Part shown: positions 12,251 to 23,007 of the stretch, piece by piece | How positions within the stretch are numbered: position 1 is the first letter of the stretch | Layout: every line of letters starts with the position of its first letter | Assembly (NCBI RefSeq): GCF_036785885.1 | Contig: NC_092323.1 | Coordinates: 17,864,501 to 17,928,500, forward strand | DNA length: 64,000 nucleotides | Reading direction: 5' to 3' | Source: Coffea arabica | Lineage: Eukaryota > Streptophyta > Magnoliopsida > Gentianales > Rubiaceae | The notes under the pieces: generated by a model | The model's input: only the letters and a program-made list of their open reading frames with translations | What the model was told of the DNA's origin: nothing | Databases searched by the model: none | Made by a program: the position numbers and the translations under genes

Positions 12251-12410
12251 TTTCTTTTTATTCATCCATTACAATGGATAGCTTCTAGATATGCTGGATT
12301 ATGCAAGCTAATGTTCCACAGTCAGGAGCAGCTGTTTCAAAGCCATTTCTTGGGTTGCCCTTCGGAAACTAACAACACCAGCACAATCCATAAGGTCCGC
12401 TAAATTTGTT

Positions 12411-12758
12411 TCATGTTCTCATTTTTCGCTTCAGGAGGACAAAAATAACAACCACATCCTGATTCTCAGGGTTAAAGAGAGAGGAAGACTCTGCAAGTTT
12501 CTGCGTAAACAGTTCAAACAATTCATCCATGATATCACTTCCAAATTGTTTCTCTAGAAGTCCCTCTAATGCAACTCTGAGGTGCAAAGCAATTGCACAA
12601 GGGTTGGAGAGAAACTCATGCTTTCCTGGAATGCTTAATATCTCCATTCTCTGAACATTTAGATGTTCATTTGCCTTCATCAGGGTCTTTATCTCATTAA
12701 GAAATGGGAAATATAGTGGCAAGTTGAACATATCCACTTTCAATTCATCAACCAGTCC
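12411..12758 (-). CDS. SABATH copy A, exon 3
   Basis: Begins after a TTGCAG acceptor with GLVDELKVDMFNLPLYFP and ends at a TGA (116 codons including stop). It contains LEGLLEKQFGSDIMDELFEL, which fits the C-terminal cap of SABATH enzymes. It is open throughout and 348 bases long, the same length as exon 3 of copy B. Confidence 0.8.
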   Translation of the reverse strand, partial: GLVDELKVDMFNLPLYFPFLNEIKTLMKANEHLNVQRMEILSIPGKHEFLSNPCAIALHLRVALEGLLEKQFGSDIMDELFELFTQKLAESSSLFNPENQDVVVIFVLLKRKMRT

Positions 12759-13272
12759 CTGCAATAAGTGCATTTTAGTAATTAAAGTACTTTTTTTTAG
12801 CCAAAACCTGCAGTCGAAATTCGAAGATAAACTATGACCAAAACTCATACAATATATGGAAATTAGAGAAAATGTAAAATAAAAAATTCCAACTCATGGA
12901 TTTGCAACTGCTATTTGTAAGCTCAAGACATGTTTCAGAAATTATGGAGCTTAGTTAATAGCTTATTCATGACCAAGGAGGTATTCCATTCATTCTCTAC
13001 TCTACCATTGGTATATTATGCCTGATTTCGTTGATTTCCTATATCTGTTTTGTTTCATCCTGGATATTGATATAAATCAGAGGAAATATTGGAAAAAGAC
13101 ATTGGTGCCCTGCTTGTGATGCTTTTGGGCCTGCATTTGTTATCTTATATTCTTTTCTGTTCTATCCATGGTTGTTTTTTTTTTTTGTCGAAACGATAGG
13201 ATAATTTCATTATAGTAAGGGAAAAAATTTACAAATGCGAGCAACGGCTCGAGAGAACTTTACAAAAAGTGT

Positions 13273-14226
13273 TCAACGACACTGAGGAACATTCCTTTCC
13301 TCATCCACAATAATGCCTAAAGCATCAACACTTAATTTTCTACTATCTATCATATTTTCTTCCCTACTCAAACAAAAGGAGCACATGCAAAACAGTCTTT
13401 TCACATTCACAATATCCTCCAGCAATGTAGCCATTCTGCTCCCCAATGGCTGTGTTTTTGTTAGTTGTTTCAACAGCTCCTTGTTAGCAAAATTGAGCCT
13501 GATTCTACTCCACCGATATTGCGCAGCTTTGCATAAGACTAGCTTTAATGCTAGTGCATCATCTAGGCTTTGGTTCCCCAGGCTTCTTTCTTTTAGCTTC
13601 CATTCTGCAGTTTTGGTGCCTGAGGTTGTTCTAACTGTGACTCCAATGCCTAGATTGTTTTGTCCTTTCCTTGTAGCTGTTGACAGGTCCATGATCATAG
13701 CTCCCTGAGCTTCATTGCCTTGGCTTTGTTGATCATGCATGTGGGCTGTTTCTTCTGTACTCGTTCTATCTTTTGATTTCTCTACTTCCACTTGCTCCAG
13801 CCACTCTCTATGTGCTTTTTCTACTGTTCTCAGTGGTGATGATCTAGTTGAGCTCTCAAACTCCTTCTTATTCCTATCTTTCCATATTTGCCACAGAATA
13901 TTTGCTGTCAAGCCAATATGTTCCTTCCCTTCTGGTCTTACCTTTGCTTCTGAGATTCTAAGCCACCATCTTCTGAAGTCACCCTGCTGGTCCTGAGCCC
14001 TGTCCCAGTGAATAGGTGATGCCTTCCAGATGTCCACCGTGTGGGGGCATGTTAGCAATAGATGTTCAATTGTTTCCTGTGCCTCTCCACAGGTTCTACA
14101 TATTGGATCTCCTATTCTTGTTCTTCTACTCACGGCTTCTCTCACTGGTAAAGCTCCTTGTATACATTTCCAAATGAAGAGCTTGGTTTTGTGCTTAATG
14201 TTGAGCTGCCAGAGTGTGTTCCACAT
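13273..14226 (-). pseudogene. LINE copy 2 ORF2 C-terminal part: zf-RVT and RNase H-like
   Basis: Same frame as ORF2, separated only by one TAG. It carries the zf-RVT domain (LFIWKCIQGALPVREA, ICRTCGEAQETIEHLLLTC), ILWQIWKDRN, and a tail matching the RNase H-like part of copy 1 (LGIGVTVR, SRMATLLEDI). The acidic residues of active RNase H are not evident: the second motif reads LDDALALKLVL and the third LNFANKELL. The stop makes it untranslatable except by readthrough. Confidence 0.8.
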
Positions 14227-17200
14227 CTATGACACATGCTGGCTCCTCTCTATATAACTCGAACCAGCTACCTCTGAGATACTTTTCCTTGCTTTCTTGT
14301 TGTTCTTCATTTGGATTTTGTAACTTGAGTTGACCGTATACTTCCCTCCTGCCTGTGGTTGCCAGTAATAGCTGTCTTCCCTCCCTGACAGACTTAGGGG
14401 GATACTTAGGATCCTCTCAGCATCATCTCTGTTGAAGACTCTAAATATGGTGTTCTTGTTCCATCTGTTGTGGCAAATGAGCTCATCCACTCTTTCCAAA
14501 TCGCAATTGTTTGGTTTAACTGCACTTGGCATTCCTGATATTGTCTCTGGTATCCATTTATGCTCCCAGATTCGTGTATTCCTTCCATTGCCAATTCGCC
14601 TAATCAGTCCCCTGTCCAGCAAACTTCTTGGTCCCATTAAGCCTTGCCAAATCATGGAGGCATTTTTGGGGGGATTGCAATGTAGTATGGATTCCTTAGG
14701 GAAGTATTTAGCTTTTAGCACCTTGCTCACAAGAAGGTTTGGCTTGGTGAGGATTCTCCATATCTGCTTCCCTAACAGTGCTTTATTGAAAGCTTCAAGG
14801 TCCTTGAAACCAAGTCCTCCCTCATTTCTCTTTCGTGCCATTCTTTCCCAAGAAGTCCAGTGCATTTTGTTCCTACCACTTGTTTCTCCCCACCAGAAGT
14901 TGGCCATTAGAGCACTGATATCTTTGCAAAGTTTTCTTGGTAGCTTGAAACATGACATGACATCCGTTGGCATGGCCATAGCTACTGACTTTAGCATTAC
15001 CTCTTTCCCTGCTGAGCTGAGGAACTTGCTTTTCCAGTTTTGAAGTCTTCTTTTGATGTTTTCTCGTACAAAGCCAAATATCTGGTCTTTGGTTCTTGAA
15101 ATCACCATCGGGAGGCCTAAATATTTTCCTTGCTTTGCCTCATTCATCCCTCTCAATGCTTGGCGCACTTCCTCCCTTTGATCACTGATCATGTTTCTGC
15201 TGAAAAAAACAGCAGATTTGTCTAGATTGATCAGTTGACCTGATGCAGCTTCATAGATTTTAAGAACATTCATAATCTCAGTAGCTTGCTGCTTGTCAGC
15301 TTTGCAAAAGATGAGGGAGTCATCAGCGAAGAAAAGATGGGTAAGTACAGGTCCTTGCCTACTGATTTTCAGTTCCTGAATTCTATTACTATCTTCAGCT
15401 TTCCTCAACAAATTGGAGAGTCCTTCAGAGTAGATTAAGAATAAATAAGGAGACAAAGGGTCTCCCTGTTGTATGCCTCTCCCTGGAGTCACAAAACCTT
15501 TGGCTTCTCCATTGCAATTGAAGGAGTAAGTTACAGTCTTCAAACAGCTATTGATCCAATTGATCCATACCGGACAAAAACCCATCTTTTCCATCATAGC
15601 CTGCAAAAAGTGCCACTCTACCCTATCATATGCTTTTGCCATGTCTAATTTGATTGCCATGTATCCATAGTTCCCTTGTCTTTTGTTTTTGAGGTAATGC
15701 ATATATTCATGTGCAATCATCACATTGTCAAGGATCTGTCTATCTGGGATGAAGGCAAATTGGGTTTTGCTTATGCATTTATCCAAGATAGATTTCAGTC
15801 GATTAGTAAGGATTTTAGAAATGATTTTGTAGAGTACACTACAAAGACTGATAGGCCTATAGTTCTTCAAACTGGTTTGGTGCAAGATTTTAGGGATCAG
15901 GGATATGACAGTATGATTTACTGATTTAAGCATGTATCCGGAGGTAAAGAAGGCTTTGATTGCTGGGATAACATCACATTTGATGGTGCTCCAGAACCTT
16001 TGGAAGAACAATGGGGTCATCCCATCTTGACCTGGGGCTTTTTCAGAGCTCATAGAAAAGAGTGCTTCATGAATTTCCTTCTCCTCCACAGCTTTAGTCA
16101 GCCTTTCATTCATTTCCTGGGTTATGGATTGAGGAATACCATCTAGAACTTCTGACATATCACCCCTCCTCCCACTGTTAAACAACTCCTTAAAAAATTC
16201 TGAGATTTCTGCCACAATCTCCTCCTCATTTGTTGTCCATGAACCATTCTCTCTCTGCAAGGTCCTGATTCTGTTACTCACTCTTCTGCCTTTTACATAG
16301 GAGTGGAAGTACTTAGTATTCTTATCACCCTCCCTAAGCCAACTGATCCTAACTTTTTGACACCAGAAATTTTCTTCCTCCTTATAAGCTGCTTTCAATT
16401 GGTCTTTTATGTGAGTTAGGATTTCTTTCCTATTGTCAAAACTCGATTCCTTAACTCTCTGAAAATCCTTTTTCAGATCAGTAATTCTTTGCCTAGAGTT
16501 TGCTTGGAAAGTATTCCTCCACTTCAAAAGCTCAATTTTGCAATTTTTAACCTTCTTAGTGATTTTGAACATTCTAGATCCTTGTTCTTCCTTACTCCAA
16601 GCTTTTTCTATCACCTGCTGGATCCCCTCCCTTTGGAGCCATCTTTTATCAAAACAGAATCTCTTCTTTCTCCTTTCTTTCCTCGGGTCAGACGCAAAGG
16701 TGTCTATATGCTGATATCTAGCCTTTTCAAAAACTTGGAACCATTCCATATTACACAAACATCTGTCCAACCTTTGTCTAACCTCTCCTTCATTATCCCA
16801 ATGGTTGCTCCAAGTCCAAGGTTGTCCCTCAAACCCAATATCTATTAAGCTATTCTGATCTATGAAGTCTCTAAAGTCCTTGAAACTTCTCTCCTGCCTT
16901 AGAACTCCTCCCCACTTTTCATCATTGGACAGAATGTCATTAAAGTCCCCAGTAATTATGTATCTAGTTCCCCACAAATTTCTCCTATTACTTAGGACCC
17001 TCCATTGTTCTTTTCTGATCATAGGGTCACAGCTAACATATATCCCAATAAACCACCAGCTAACCTGAGTATCAGGGTCTTCTAACTTAGCTTCTATCGT
17101 GAAAGCAGATTTATACACCTCCAAGATGTTTGCATCCTGACTCCACAGCAAAGCCGTACCACATGCTTTGTTCATAGCTTCAACAGTCACATTACCATCA

Positions 17201-17358
17201 CATCTTAAACCTCTAGTCAGTCTGTCTATCACATGCTTCCTATTCTTTGTCTCACTCAAGAAAACCAGGTTTGGAGAGGAGAGGTTATATACCTCCCTCA
17301 GATGGGGAACTGTCAAGGGGCTCCCCACACCTTGACAGTTCCACACCAAAACTCTCAT
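14227..17358 (-). CDS. LINE copy 2 ORF2: endonuclease and reverse transcriptase (1043 aa)
   Basis: It opens MRVLVWNCQGVGSPL, the start of an APE-type endonuclease. SETK, GDFND and RLDR follow at expected spacing within about 230 residues. The reverse transcriptase follows: WLREGDKNTKYFH, APGQDGMTPLFFQ, YRPISLC, AFIPDRQILDN, KLDMAKAYDRV, GIQQGDPLSPYLF and FFADDS. The expected SDH motif of the endonuclease reads ASDPRKER, so the catalytic histidine and about ten residues are missing compared with copy 1. The frame ends at a TAG at 14227-14229, after which the same frame continues as zf-RVT and RNase H. The start overlaps the ORF1 stop (ATGA). Confidence 0.88.
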   Translation of the reverse strand: MRVLVWNCQGVGSPLTVPHLREVYNLSSPNLVFLSETKNRKHVIDRLTRGLRCDGNVTVEAMNKACGTALLWSQDANILEVYKSAFTIEAKLEDPDTQVSWWFIGIYVSCDPMIRKEQWRVLSNRRNLWGTRYIITGDFNDILSNDEKWGGVLRQERSFKDFRDFIDQNSLIDIGFEGQPWTWSNHWDNEGEVRQRLDRCLCNMEWFQVFEKARYQHIDTFASDPRKERRKKRFCFDKRWLQREGIQQVIEKAWSKEEQGSRMFKITKKVKNCKIELLKWRNTFQANSRQRITDLKKDFQRVKESSFDNRKEILTHIKDQLKAAYKEEENFWCQKVRISWLREGDKNTKYFHSYVKGRRVSNRIRTLQRENGSWTTNEEEIVAEISEFFKELFNSGRRGDMSEVLDGIPQSITQEMNERLTKAVEEKEIHEALFSMSSEKAPGQDGMTPLFFQRFWSTIKCDVIPAIKAFFTSGYMLKSVNHTVISLIPKILHQTSLKNYRPISLCSVLYKIISKILTNRLKSILDKCISKTQFAFIPDRQILDNVMIAHEYMHYLKNKRQGNYGYMAIKLDMAKAYDRVEWHFLQAMMEKMGFCPVWINWINSCLKTVTYSFNCNGEAKGFVTPGRGIQQGDPLSPYLFLIYSEGLSNLLRKAEDSNRIQELKISRQGPVLTHLFFADDSLIFCKADKQQATEIMNVLKIYEAASGQLINLDKSAVFFSRNMISDQREEVRQALRGMNEAKQGKYLGLPMVISRTKDQIFGFVRENIKRRLQNWKSKFLSSAGKEVMLKSVAMAMPTDVMSCFKLPRKLCKDISALMANFWWGETSGRNKMHWTSWERMARKRNEGGLGFKDLEAFNKALLGKQIWRILTKPNLLVSKVLKAKYFPKESILHCNPPKNASMIWQGLMGPRSLLDRGLIRRIGNGRNTRIWEHKWIPETISGMPSAVKPNNCDLERVDELICHNRWNKNTIFRVFNRDDAERILSIPLSLSGREDSYYWQPQAGGKYTVNSSYKIQMKNNKKARKSISEVAGSSYIERSQHVS

Positions 17359-18830
17359 GTTCCTTGAGGGGTCCCTTTCAGGCAGGTCCCCCTAACCTCT
17401 CCCTTTATCTCAGCAGAATAGAATTCTATCATAGGTTTAGTCTTTTTCCACTGGATTATCTCAGAATTAGCTTCCTCCATCTCTTCATCCCTCAGCAAGA
17501 CTTTTCTCTTTCCAAAATTCGACTGACTTGCTCCATTTTCATTTAACTCTTTCAAAGGTCTCCTATTACTGGTTGGGGACTTCAGTCTTATGAACGTCCT
17601 CTTAGCTTGTTTGTCCTTAGCCTCCTGTACCTTTCCAGTCACCATTGATTCCTGGTGGATCACTAGCGCTCCTACAGATTTCTCATTGTCCACTAGTCCT
17701 TGATTTTGATTCTGCATCTCTATCTCTCTATCCTCCTCCCTCACTTCCACTGCCATAGGGGATTGATTTTCTTCCTCAAACTGGATCACTAGTGGGAGAT
17801 CAGGACCTCTCGTTTCTAGGTTCATGATGTCTTCACTACAGTCTTGGGTTCCTCCCTTATTTTCCTTTACTATTGGTGAGGCTCCCCTACCCTATTTTTC
17901 CTTCGCCTTCTCCCTTTCCTCCCTCCCTTTCTGCGAGCTATGGTCTTCCTTACCAGACGACAGCAGAGATTCTAAAAGACTTTGATTCAAAGGACTCCTA
18001 TTTCTATTTTGTTCAATCAATTCTCCTTCCTGGAATCTCCAATATCTTTTGTCACTCGAACCTTCATTCCTAGTAGGTTGTTTCTGAGGTGAGCTCCTAG
18101 TATTTCCAGCTCTCAACCAGGGCCCGTACTGGTGGCCTCCCATGCTTCCCCTTACCACTCTCTTATCCTTACAAGACCTCTCACTGTGTCCTACTAACCC
18201 ACAACTATAGCAAAAATCAGGACACCTCTCATACTTAAAAGCTATCCACTTCAGAGCTCCTGCAATCCTAACCACAGTACCCCTGAGCAGGGGTTTAGAC
18301 AGGTCAACTAAAGCTAAAATTTTCAAGTGCCTGCCCACTTTCCCTCCATTCTGAGGGATTAGCACCTCTCTTACTTCTTTGAAAACAACCCCTATCTTGT
18401 TTCCTACCTCTTTAGACAGCCAGTGAACTGGCAAATTCCAGAGTTGCACCCAAAGGGGCGCAGTCATAAAGGCCCTGTAATCCTCTTCTATCCCTTCCTT
18501 CCACCTATTTAAGACTAACAGTTGATTATCCATGACCCAAGGACCACCCTCAATAATTCTTTCCTTATCAACTAGGCTAGGGATGTTGAACTGAAAAATA
18601 TTTGGGCCAAGTTCCATCACTGTCATATTCCTAGGGTATCCCCAAGCAGCAGTTACGAAATTTTTTACCCCTGTAAAGTTGACAACTTTCTCACCTATAA
18701 CTCTTCCTATCAGGCTTTCATCGCAGGCTCTAACTTCTTGATGGAGATCTCCAAATTCTAACATGGCTCCAAGGAGCTCATTCCTCTCCAGAGAGAATTT
18801 TTTTAAGAGCTCAGCTAGGTCTTCTTCCAT
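17355..18830 (-). pseudogene. LINE copy 2 ORF1 (gag-like, CCHC), one in-frame stop
   Basis: Starts MEEDLAELLKKFSLERNELL and carries a DUF4283-like region (GGPWVMDNQLLVLNRW, WVQLWNLPVHWLS), then the zinc knuckle CYSCGLVGHSERSC at about residues 218-231. This is the RNA-binding ORF1 of plant L1 elements, thought to coat the element RNA. A TAG at 17892-17894 interrupts the frame after residue 312. The same frame then runs open to 17355, giving about 491 codons in all. The final TGA overlaps the ORF2 ATG as ATGA, suggesting coupled translation of ORF2. Confidence 0.85.
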
Positions 18831-19066
18831 CGATAATGTCAGATACTTCAGGATAGTATTCCACTACACACCCAGGAGGAAAACCAGAATGTAGGAGGAT
18901 TGGAACAGAAATATTAAACAATAAAAAACAAGGAAAGTTTTCTGGTGTTTAGGTGCATCTACTAACAGAAAATGATGAAAAAAAAGATGAAAAAAGATGA
19001 GGATGGCACATAAATAGAGTTCTCTGGTCGCAATACCTCTAAACATCAGACAGAGGAAGTAAAGAC
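18831..19066 (-). other. LINE copy 2 5' UTR, proximal part
   Basis: Non-coding sequence between the ORF1 start and the nested hAT. The remainder of the 5' UTR lies at 21767-22075. Together they give about 540 bases. No motif is recognised. Confidence 0.6.
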
Positions 19067-19311
19067 TAGGGATGTAATCGAGCCAAGTCAAACTCGAATA
19101 TTGCTATACTCGAGCTCGACTCGACTCATATATGCCTAGGCTTGAACTTGGCTCGAGCTCGATCGAGTCCAAAAAATCGATACTCGAAACTTGACTCGAG
19201 GAATTTCCTTTAGGCTCGAGACTCGACTCGATAAGGCTCGACCTTTAGTCAAGCCTTATCAAGTCGAGTCTAATCAAGCTTTTTGACTCGACTTGACCAA
19301 AAAATGAGATC

Positions 19312-19443
19312 AAAGGTGACGTTTTGGGAAGATTCAAAGGCAAGCAAGTAGCTATCAGTTGGAGTAAATGAGGCATAAAATCCATGATTCATCGATACAA
19401 ATACAACCAAAAGTATCCACATTCTACCTCCCACAGTTAGCAT
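19312..19443 (-). pseudogene. Captured CrRLK1L receptor-kinase N-terminus (gene fragment)
   Basis: From ATG at 19443 the frame gives MLTVGGRMWILLVVFVS, a hydrophobic signal peptide, then ASFTPTDSYLLAFESSQNVTF. This matches the start of the mature malectin-like domain in the THESEUS/HERCULES group (F.P.DNYLI.CGSSQN.TF). The usual cysteine is replaced (AFESS for ACGSS). The match stops at 19312, where hAT end sequence begins. An acceptor-like TTTTTAG precedes the start region at about 19460, as expected when the host gene has introns in its 5' UTR. Being cut off after about 44 codons, it cannot make a receptor. Confidence 0.7.
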
Positions 19444-21370
19444 CTTTAACACCCCTAAAAATCAGATTCACCACAAAGAAAAATAGAGAAGAAAAAAGGG
19501 AAATTCCCACCTGCTGGATTGCTTGACATGAAACTTTCAAATTCAGCAATTACCCACCAACGGTAGGTGCCCACAAGAGTAGCAAAAAATGGATGATTCT
19601 AATTCCTCGGACCATAGTTCCTAAGTGTGCTGCGAAAGTACCCAAACTAACCAAAATTCCTCACAAAATTCCAAAACTCAGCAAAACATGAGCTGAGCCA
19701 CCAAATTGAGAGACAAACAATTATCTCAAACAGCCACAATATCCCAACTACCACAAGCTCAATTCAAGAAACCAATGCCAAGATCTATCCAGAAATTCCT
19801 TTTCCCCACAAATATCACTAATTACTAACTAAAGAAAGCTGCTTTAAACAAGAACATGTCAGAAAAATATATTCCTGGTTCAGAAATGGACCATAGTCCA
19901 GCAGAATTACAAGTGTTTGAACAAGATATAGAAGAATGAAGTTGAAAACTCTTGTCACTAACCTGACCCAGCAAAGATGACCTCAATGCCACCATTAAAA
20001 TGAAATCCCAGAGGCTGGAGCCTTTTATAGCAAATTGCAACAGCTCTTTCCAGGCTGTTGATTAGGTTGTCATTTTACACAGAGGAAAGAGCAAAAGAAC
20101 TGGACCCACAAGCAAAACCTCTGAACCTTATACCACACACGACACACTCAAAAAACAAGTTTTCTAGATATTTATCCTACACATTAGCATGTCATTAGCC
20201 AGCGGCCAGCCTGCTCACATTAGCATGTCACAATAGCCAGCGGCCAGCTTGCTCACACAATAGTCATACATTCGGCAAATGAAAGAAAAAGGCTTCAAAA
20301 TATAAACATACTCCACAATACATAATAAGTTACATCTCATAAATTAACAAGGTCCAAATTATGAGCTAATCTAGATTTAGAAACATAAATCTTCAAAGCT
20401 TTGGCAAGTCGAATTCTTTGATTGTCTTGGCTTCCTACAAAAAGCATAGAGGTAAAAACACAAAAAAAGTTACATAACTTCCCAAAAGAATAAATTAACT
20501 TATACTTAATAACTCAAATATAGAAGTTTGGTAGTAAAACAATAAAGCTGACCTATTAGCAAGCAAAGTACACTATCTTCATGAATGGCAGAATATTGTT
20601 AAAAAAAAAATCATGAACAATTGGTGATATCATTTCTAAATTGAGGTTGTATAATATGCATTTACGGTAAGTTTAGCAAGAATAGTAAAGCATTGTAATT
20701 TTTCTTAAATAATAATTATACCATATCATGCTCTGTTTTATTCCATTTTATGTAGTGTCCTGGAGAGAAACAAACTATTTAAGCAGCTAAGTACTGCTAT
20801 GGAAGCATGGACGTATGCCCGACTTTGTCACAGGGAAATATGTCTACGCTAAACACTGAGGCCCCATGAGCATGACAGAACCAGTGGTGAGAAAGCATCT
20901 TTTTGATTAAGAATAATTAACACTAACGCTGGTTTTACTACGGCCAGAATACCAAGTTTTGAAGAAAATGACACAAATCTAACGCAACCTTTGGTGGATA
21001 AACAGTCAATAAACCCCTATTTAGAGAACAGTTCAAAAATGATTTTTACAGCACCGAGGCACAATCCAAGAAAGTTCGACAAAGCAAATCATCAAGCAAA
21101 GGATACCAGAAGAGTTGCGGCGAAAATTTCCAAGACACCAACTTTAACAAACTCAGAGTAACCAAATGCGGTAATCAATCATACTACATTAGAGCAGAGG
21201 CAGACATACCAGTAACCAGATGCGATGGCGATGGCGATGGCGATGGCGATGGAGTCTCACAGATGCGGCGAGCAACGGCGTCGGCGACGAACGAGAGACT
21301 GAGAGTAACGGAGTGAGGGTTTAGATCTAAATCAGTCAGAGTCAGTGGTTGGTAAAGTGAATTTTTCGGC
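19444..21370 (-). other. Probable captured 5' UTR exons and introns of the CrRLK1L gene
   Basis: On the - strand, a GC-rich leader at about 21205-21330 with a (GGCGAT) repeat ends in a donor-like site (ctg|GTATGT, about 21210). Further along, a candidate internal exon begins after TTTTTGTAG near 20434. This fits a gene whose introns were taken into the element by DNA copying. There is also a tandem duplication of about 33 bases around 20186-20255 (tagccagcggccagc twice). Exon borders are inferred by eye. Confidence 0.4.
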
Positions 21371-21766
21371 GAGGCTTTCTTCGAACAGAGAAGAAAGTTG
21401 AACAGAGAAGAAAGTCTTTTCTTCCTTTTTTTTAGACATTTTTTCTTTTTAGGTCTTTTTACAATTATGTTATTACTTTTTTGCCATTATGGGATTTTAT
21501 TATAAAGAAGGGTATATTGTAAATTCCATATAACTTAGACCCATAACGGTCATTTTATAATTATAATACATATATATTATTTAAATTATAAATATATTAT
21601 TTAAATAACCCCGACTCGTCGAGCTACTCGACGAGCCTCGAGCCGAGAAATTTTGGCTCGAAACTCGACTCGATTGTCATTCGAGCTACTCGAAACTCGG
21701 CTCGAACTCGGTCAAACCGAGTTCGAGCCAAGCCGTTAACCAAGCTATTCGCGAGCTACATCTCTA

Positions 21767-22075
21767 GTAAAGACACACAGAATCTCATTATACCTGTCAG
21801 ACGCATTCCAAAGGGTAGTTCCTTCTGGCGCTTGGACTTCTGCTTTCCATGCAACCTTCATCGATTGTGTTTGCTGCATTAATTAGCCTTTGATTCCAGA
21901 CAAGAATTGGAAATGGAGATGTTACAGAAAAGTGCGGGAGTGTTGGAGTTTGAAAATGTTTGATTTTGCTGCCTTTCCCACCAACGGGGAAGGTAGCTCT
22001 TATCCCAAGAGAGAGCACCTCAATTTAGAGTAAGAAACACCTCTACATAGAAAGAGGACTTTTTGGCTACGTTAG
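21767..22075 (-). other. LINE copy 2 5' UTR, distal part
   Basis: Sequence between the hAT duplication and the LINE target duplication. It represents the 5' end of LINE copy 2, which on the - strand begins ctaacgtagccaaaaagtcc. No coding sequence. Confidence 0.6.
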
Positions 22076-22089
22076 TCTATCCATGGTTG

Positions 22090-23007
22090 TTACAACTAGT
22101 AAATTTGACATATGAAGCTCACTTCCATCCAATACTTTGTACCTTTTTTTCAGCGAAATAAGTACATAAGTTTAGAGGGTAAGGACATAATATCAAAATA
22201 ATATTTTACCTTTGCAAATAGGAATGTCAAATGAGCGAAACTATGCTACACTCGACTTGAGGTTGAACTAGTCAAAGCTAATTTGCGCTTAGTTCTCCAA
22301 TTAATCAAACCAAATATGAACAATATTTAGTATCCAAAAAAATTTCAAATCTGAAATCGAGCTTGGCTGACTTAACATAGTATATGAAATTTATATGTGA
22401 AAAATTTAATTGAGTTTGACTTGATAAAATCTCATCTAAATTCAGCGCAATAAATAGATAAATTAAATTTAAATACAATTTTAAACTCTTTAGAATAGAT
22501 AGACAAGTTTGACAACTTGAGTGCTTGGCTCAATTAGCTTCACTCATAACCTTATTTGCAAGTAAAAGTTCTGAAATTTTTTGTGGGGCAAATATAAAAT
22601 GTCAACAATATTTCCACAGAATACCAGATTCTCAATTCTCAAGCTTGGGGAGAAGGGCAATTTCTTAAGGCAAAATTATAATACAAATAAACTTTTTAAA
22701 ATTCATAAGAGGGCAAATGAATTTTTTAAAATTCTTGAGGGGTGGCTGCCCCTCCCTGCAAAGATCCGATCCAACAAAACTCCTGTCCCGCAGGTTCATA
22801 GAAGTGTTAAAAAAGAATTCCAAATGTCATTTGAATTCAAAAATGAATAATTTAACTATCTAAAACTATTTAGGATATATTAGATGATAATTCGAATTTA
22901 ATATTATTCAAGTGACAATGAAAATCAAAATTCTATGTTGCATCCCTGCATTGAGATGTATTCGCATAGAGTTCTTAGTTGAAGATCTGAAACTAATGAA
23001 ATCTAAC
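22090..23007 (-). other. Intron 2 of SABATH copy A (5' part)
   Basis: Matches 50290-51146 (copy B intron 2) almost throughout, and the outer part of copy C. It keeps about 85 bases near 22300-22390 that copy B has lost. Open stretches in it are not coding. Confidence 0.7.

Larger units (their letters stand above)
19067..21766. mobile_element. hAT element with captured CrRLK1L gene 5' end
   Basis: The ends are inverted repeats: left TAGGGATGTAATCGAGCCAA and right, on the other strand, TAGAGATGTAGCTCGCGAAT. They are followed by long stretches rich in CTCGA repeats. An exact 8-bp duplication GTAAAGAC flanks it at 19059-19066 and 21767-21774, diagnostic for hAT. It lies inside the 5' UTR of LINE copy 2. 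No transposase is encoded, so it is non-autonomous. The interior holds sequence resembling the 5' UTR exons, introns and first coding exon of a receptor-kinase gene, and a (GGCGAT) repeat at about 21220-21250. Confidence 0.9.
13175..22075 (-). mobile_element. Nearly full-length L1-type LINE (copy 2) with nested hAT
   Basis: The element lies on the - strand with poly(A) at its low-coordinate end (T run at 13175-13186). It is flanked by the 14-bp target duplication TCTATCCATGGTTG at 13161-13174 and 22076-22089. The empty site is visible in copy B near 50296 (tctgtccatgtttgttaca). Without the 2.7 kb hAT and its 8-bp duplication the LINE is about 6.2 kb. It encodes ORF1 with a CCHC knuckle, then endonuclease, reverse transcriptase, zf-RVT and an RNase H-like tail. 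It sits in intron 2 of SABATH copy A in the same sense as the gene. Few stops are present, so it is young. Confidence 0.92.

Noticed and set aside
14432-15043. 203-codon + strand frame
   Set aside because: Antisense shadow of the LINE reverse transcriptase.
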